Assembly (NCBI GenBank): GCA_036674765.1
Contig: JARVKI010000012.1
Span: 496,001 to 560,000 of the forward strand
Direction of reading: 5' to 3'
Source: Seiridium cupressi
Taxonomy: Eukaryota > Ascomycota > Sordariomycetes > Amphisphaeriales > Sporocadaceae
DNA: 64,000 bases
In this document: one piece after another, positions 61,201 to 64,000 of the stretch
Layout: each line of letters begins with the position of its first letter
Numbering within the stretch: position 1 is the stretch's first letter
Program-made: the position numbers and the translations under genes
The notes under the pieces: generated by a model
Seen by the model: the letters and a program-made list of their open reading frames with translations, nothing else
Told to the model about the DNA's origin: nothing
The model's database searches: none

Positions 61201-64000
61201 CAAACGTTCGGTCCCGTCTGACAGACAGGTTTGCTGTATGCGAGCGGCACGGCTGATACTGTAGCATCATGAGATCGGAACACGATTCTGAGCACAGCCC
61301 AAAAACACGGCGTCATCACCGTCACAATTGGCGTGTGGTGTCATCTCTTATGGCACAAACATAACCCTTGTGCCTGTGGTTCTTCAGACGTCAGACAGCT
61401 GACTTTGCTTCGAAGGCATGGATTCGTCTTAATAATTGAAATTCCTACAGTGTGTATCTATCGTTTCATTTGTTTTATATTGAGACGGCAGGATTAGAGC
61501 CGCAAGAAACAACTAGTTTGTGCAACACCAGGCTCTGTTACACAACTGCAGACGACACTCTTCTTTACAAGCCTATCCAATCTCTGACCCAATAGTATCC
61601 GGGGGGCCAGGGCTGGCCCCATTTTTTGCGTCTCGAGATGCATGGAAAGAACCGCGTCTACACGTCCACACCACCTTCTCCGCCCGTACTCGGCACACCG
61701 ACAATTGCCAACGTGTCTCCTCTCTCCCAATATGTGTGTGTGGACCGAGGGATGAGATTATGGTCCCGAACTCCTGGACTTTGACAACAGGCGGTGTTCG
61801 GCTCGCCGACTATAATTGGTGGATCGAGATTAACACTGAAACGTCGGCCAATGGCACCCCGTAATCACGCAGCGCTAGTGAGTCACGTGACGGTAGTCTC
61901 ATGCCGGGTGAGGCCCGTACCTTAGCCGTTTCCGCGCGCACGCAGTCGACCCCAGCTGCTTCTCCAGCGATGTTCCCTGAGCCCGACAATCCGTTTCTGG
62001 TGGAGCGTGGGCATTGCCATGGAGGGGGGCGTGGCTGTCACTTAGGGGGCCACCGGGGATGCAGTGATACACACGTACGATGCGACGGCCTGCAAGTTGT
62101 CGAGGACGGGGGCTCTCCAGCTGGGCTCCATATGCAGCTGGATTTGGGTGGCAGTGGCTGACGAGCTTTGTCCAAGAAGGAAAATACCACTTAACTACGG
62201 GCTGGCTCCATCGAAGCGACCTGGTAGGTACATGGACGACAAGTACCTAGCAACCCCGACACTAACTAGATGATCAATATACCGTATTGGTCGCCAACTC
62301 CTCAATCCATTAAAAAATAAAAGAAAAATAAAAAGCATCCCTTCGCTTCTCCGGGGCGCTGGCTTCGGCTCGGCCCTGGCAATTCCATCGGTGCATTACC
62401 TTGGCATCACTCTGCGACTATGTGAGGTGTGCTCTACCATGCAGCCCTGGAGCAGCGGCCTTTTGCACCGGCGCCAATTAGGCAATCTCACTCCCCTGGC
62501 TGGATGAATGAATTTGTTTGCGTGCACATGCGTTCAATAGCTCCATGAAATATTGACCGCCAAAGGTTGGCTCTAGAACAAAACTGTAATTTCCTGCGCT
62601 GTCGCTCGGTTCCAGCCGTGCAGCCTAGCAATGCATGTCATTCATTCATAGACTCCTCCTCCCGACCATTGGCCACTCCGCTGACTTACGAGTCTTGACG
62701 ATCCACTCACTCGCCGGCAGGGTTCGTGTTCGGAGTCGTTCCCGGTAGTGATATTAACGTATGAGTCGTGCACCACGATGAAGGCGTCTCATTCGCTCCT
62801 CCCATCCATCTCTCTGCCGAACCTAATGCCTCGCGAACACTTGTTGTTACATGATCGCTACTCTGGATGGGGTCGAAGGTTGAGGGTCAGAAGCCCAAGC
62901 GCATCGGCAGTACGTGGCGTTGCAATCATTGAGTGGTGTTTAACAGAGCGTACAACAGCGGGCCGTGTATCGTGTATCTAAACCCACCGTCTGTCACATT
63001 GACGGGGCCAAGGTGGTCGCAGCAATCATCACGGGCGATCCTCACCGATCCATGCCCAACTCTATGTGTATTTGTCTAAGGTTACGTATCTGACGTACGA
63101 ACCAGTGACATCTGAACCATGCCCAAGACCCGGCAGGACAAGCAGGAGGACGGTCGATGGTTCCAACCTCTCCGTACCCCACCTTTAACGGCTTCCGCCC
63201 CCAAGTCGCGAGTTCGGAGGCGTGTGTCGGCTTTGGTCCATGGGGACTTGGTGTACCCCATTTAGAACATTGCCAGATCCGGCAGGATGGGACATTCCCT
63301 TCCTCCGGGCATGTCTTGCTCGCTGATTCAGCGCGGCTGCAAGAACCGCGTACTGTCGCAGCCTCCCCCATGTGGTGGTATTCCACAAACGCGTCTGTCC
63401 CGGCCACCCACCCCTACAGCCAGGGCTGAGCCGACAGGCACAATGCGGGCTCACTAGACAACGCCGTCGTCTACGTACTCCCCAGGCAGTCGACGGCGAG
63501 ACTCCTCGGGCGCCGCCTGGAGTTGCTGGACAGTCGTGGCAGCAGGGGTGCATTTCATTGCACCCTTGGCGCTCAGACCCGGCTGTCGACCATGGCAATG
63601 ACGTCTTGGGAACAAAGGTATGAGGCATGTCGTATCACGAAGCAGCGGTGAGCTATCATATTCGGCCAGGGTTTTTGGTTGCCTTGCTTGCAGTTGAATC
63701 TGCCTGCCGCGAGACGACGACTCCCGACAGCAGGACGCCGTGCAGTAGCGCTGGCCGCAAGCTGGAAATCCTGGGCCGATGGACCAGCCGTTGGGAGCCA
63801 AATAACGTCCATGTCAGATCACGCTCAGGTCGAGTGCAATCCTTCTGGCTGGTTTCGGCTCCGTGCATTCGCCTATTGGATGCGCAATCTCTTCCCTCGC
63901 TGTCTCGCATGGCCGTCGCTTAACCCACCTCGCCGGGCGGCGGAATACGGCCAGACTACTGCGGTGAAACGACGAGACTCAGGTAGCGACAGGCGGCCGC

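Larger units (their letters stand above)
50908..64000. other. About 13 kb without a recognisable gene
   Basis: Many frames of 60-235 codons occur (for example 53755-54318, 57867-58520 and 59863-60570 on the plus strand), but all look like chance frames in GC-rich sequence. They have Cys/Arg/Pro-heavy composition, overlapping frames of equal length on the other strand, no motifs and no consistent introns. The first part must hold the promoter and leader of the zinc-cluster gene at 50907, including a purine-rich stretch at 51960-52022. Simple repeats are listed separately. The far end may belong to the control region of a gene beyond the window. Confidence 0.5.

Noticed and set aside
1..64000. 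tRNA, 5S rRNA, telomeric repeats, CRISPR arrays and intact transposons
   Set aside because: No A/B-box pairs with a foldable body, no 5S-like sequence, no TTAGGG arrays, no spaced identical repeats of CRISPR type, and no reverse transcriptase or transposase motifs were seen by eye.

Overview
The window comes from a filamentous ascomycete, most likely a Sordariomycete. Genes lie on both strands and carry short introns, mostly 50-160 nt, with GT/AG ends. There are two Zn(II)2Cys6 regulators and several small protein families that I know only from fungi. I found no tRNA, rRNA, CRISPR array or intact transposon.

Layout. 1-9 kb: the 3' end of an unidentified gene, an AzgA-type purine permease (minus), a decayed major-facilitator permease (plus) and a small fungal protein (minus). 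9.6-13.7 kb: two fungus-specific proteins and a metallophosphoesterase. 15-20 kb: a decayed alpha/beta hydrolase, a CCDC97-like splicing factor and a zinc-cluster regulator whose second splice junction does not keep frame. 20-26 kb: no gene seen. 26-33 kb: mitochondrial pyrimidine-nucleotide carrier (Rim2 type), sorting nexin Snx3 and a long RRM protein. 32.7-36.8 kb: the leader and promoter side of the RRM gene, holding two tandem-repeat arrays. 36.8-44.6 kb: a compact housekeeping block with ARPC4, Ubp6, a frameshifted SnoaL-like gene, two small proteins 34 bp apart, and an Shb17-type phosphatase whose first intron holds an assembly gap. 44.6-49.6 kb: gene-poor. 49.6-50.9 kb: a second zinc-cluster regulator. 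50.9-64 kb: about 13 kb with no credible gene.

The genes do not form a pathway. The intact ones are mainly conserved housekeeping functions: actin branching, proteasome deubiquitination, endosomal sorting, mitochondrial nucleotide import, riboneogenesis and spliceosome function. The broken ones are accessory functions: a transporter, a hydrolase and a SnoaL-like protein.

The signals most worth a second look are: a 68-bp tandem array just upstream of the RRM gene whose copies lose regularity with distance; four coding lesions within 64 kb, one of them a clean 4-bp tandem duplication; an ARPC4 gene whose first coding exon is only ATG and whose last is 9 nt; and three GC-AG introns among 32 coding introns. 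All function calls come from motifs recognised by eye; no database search was run.
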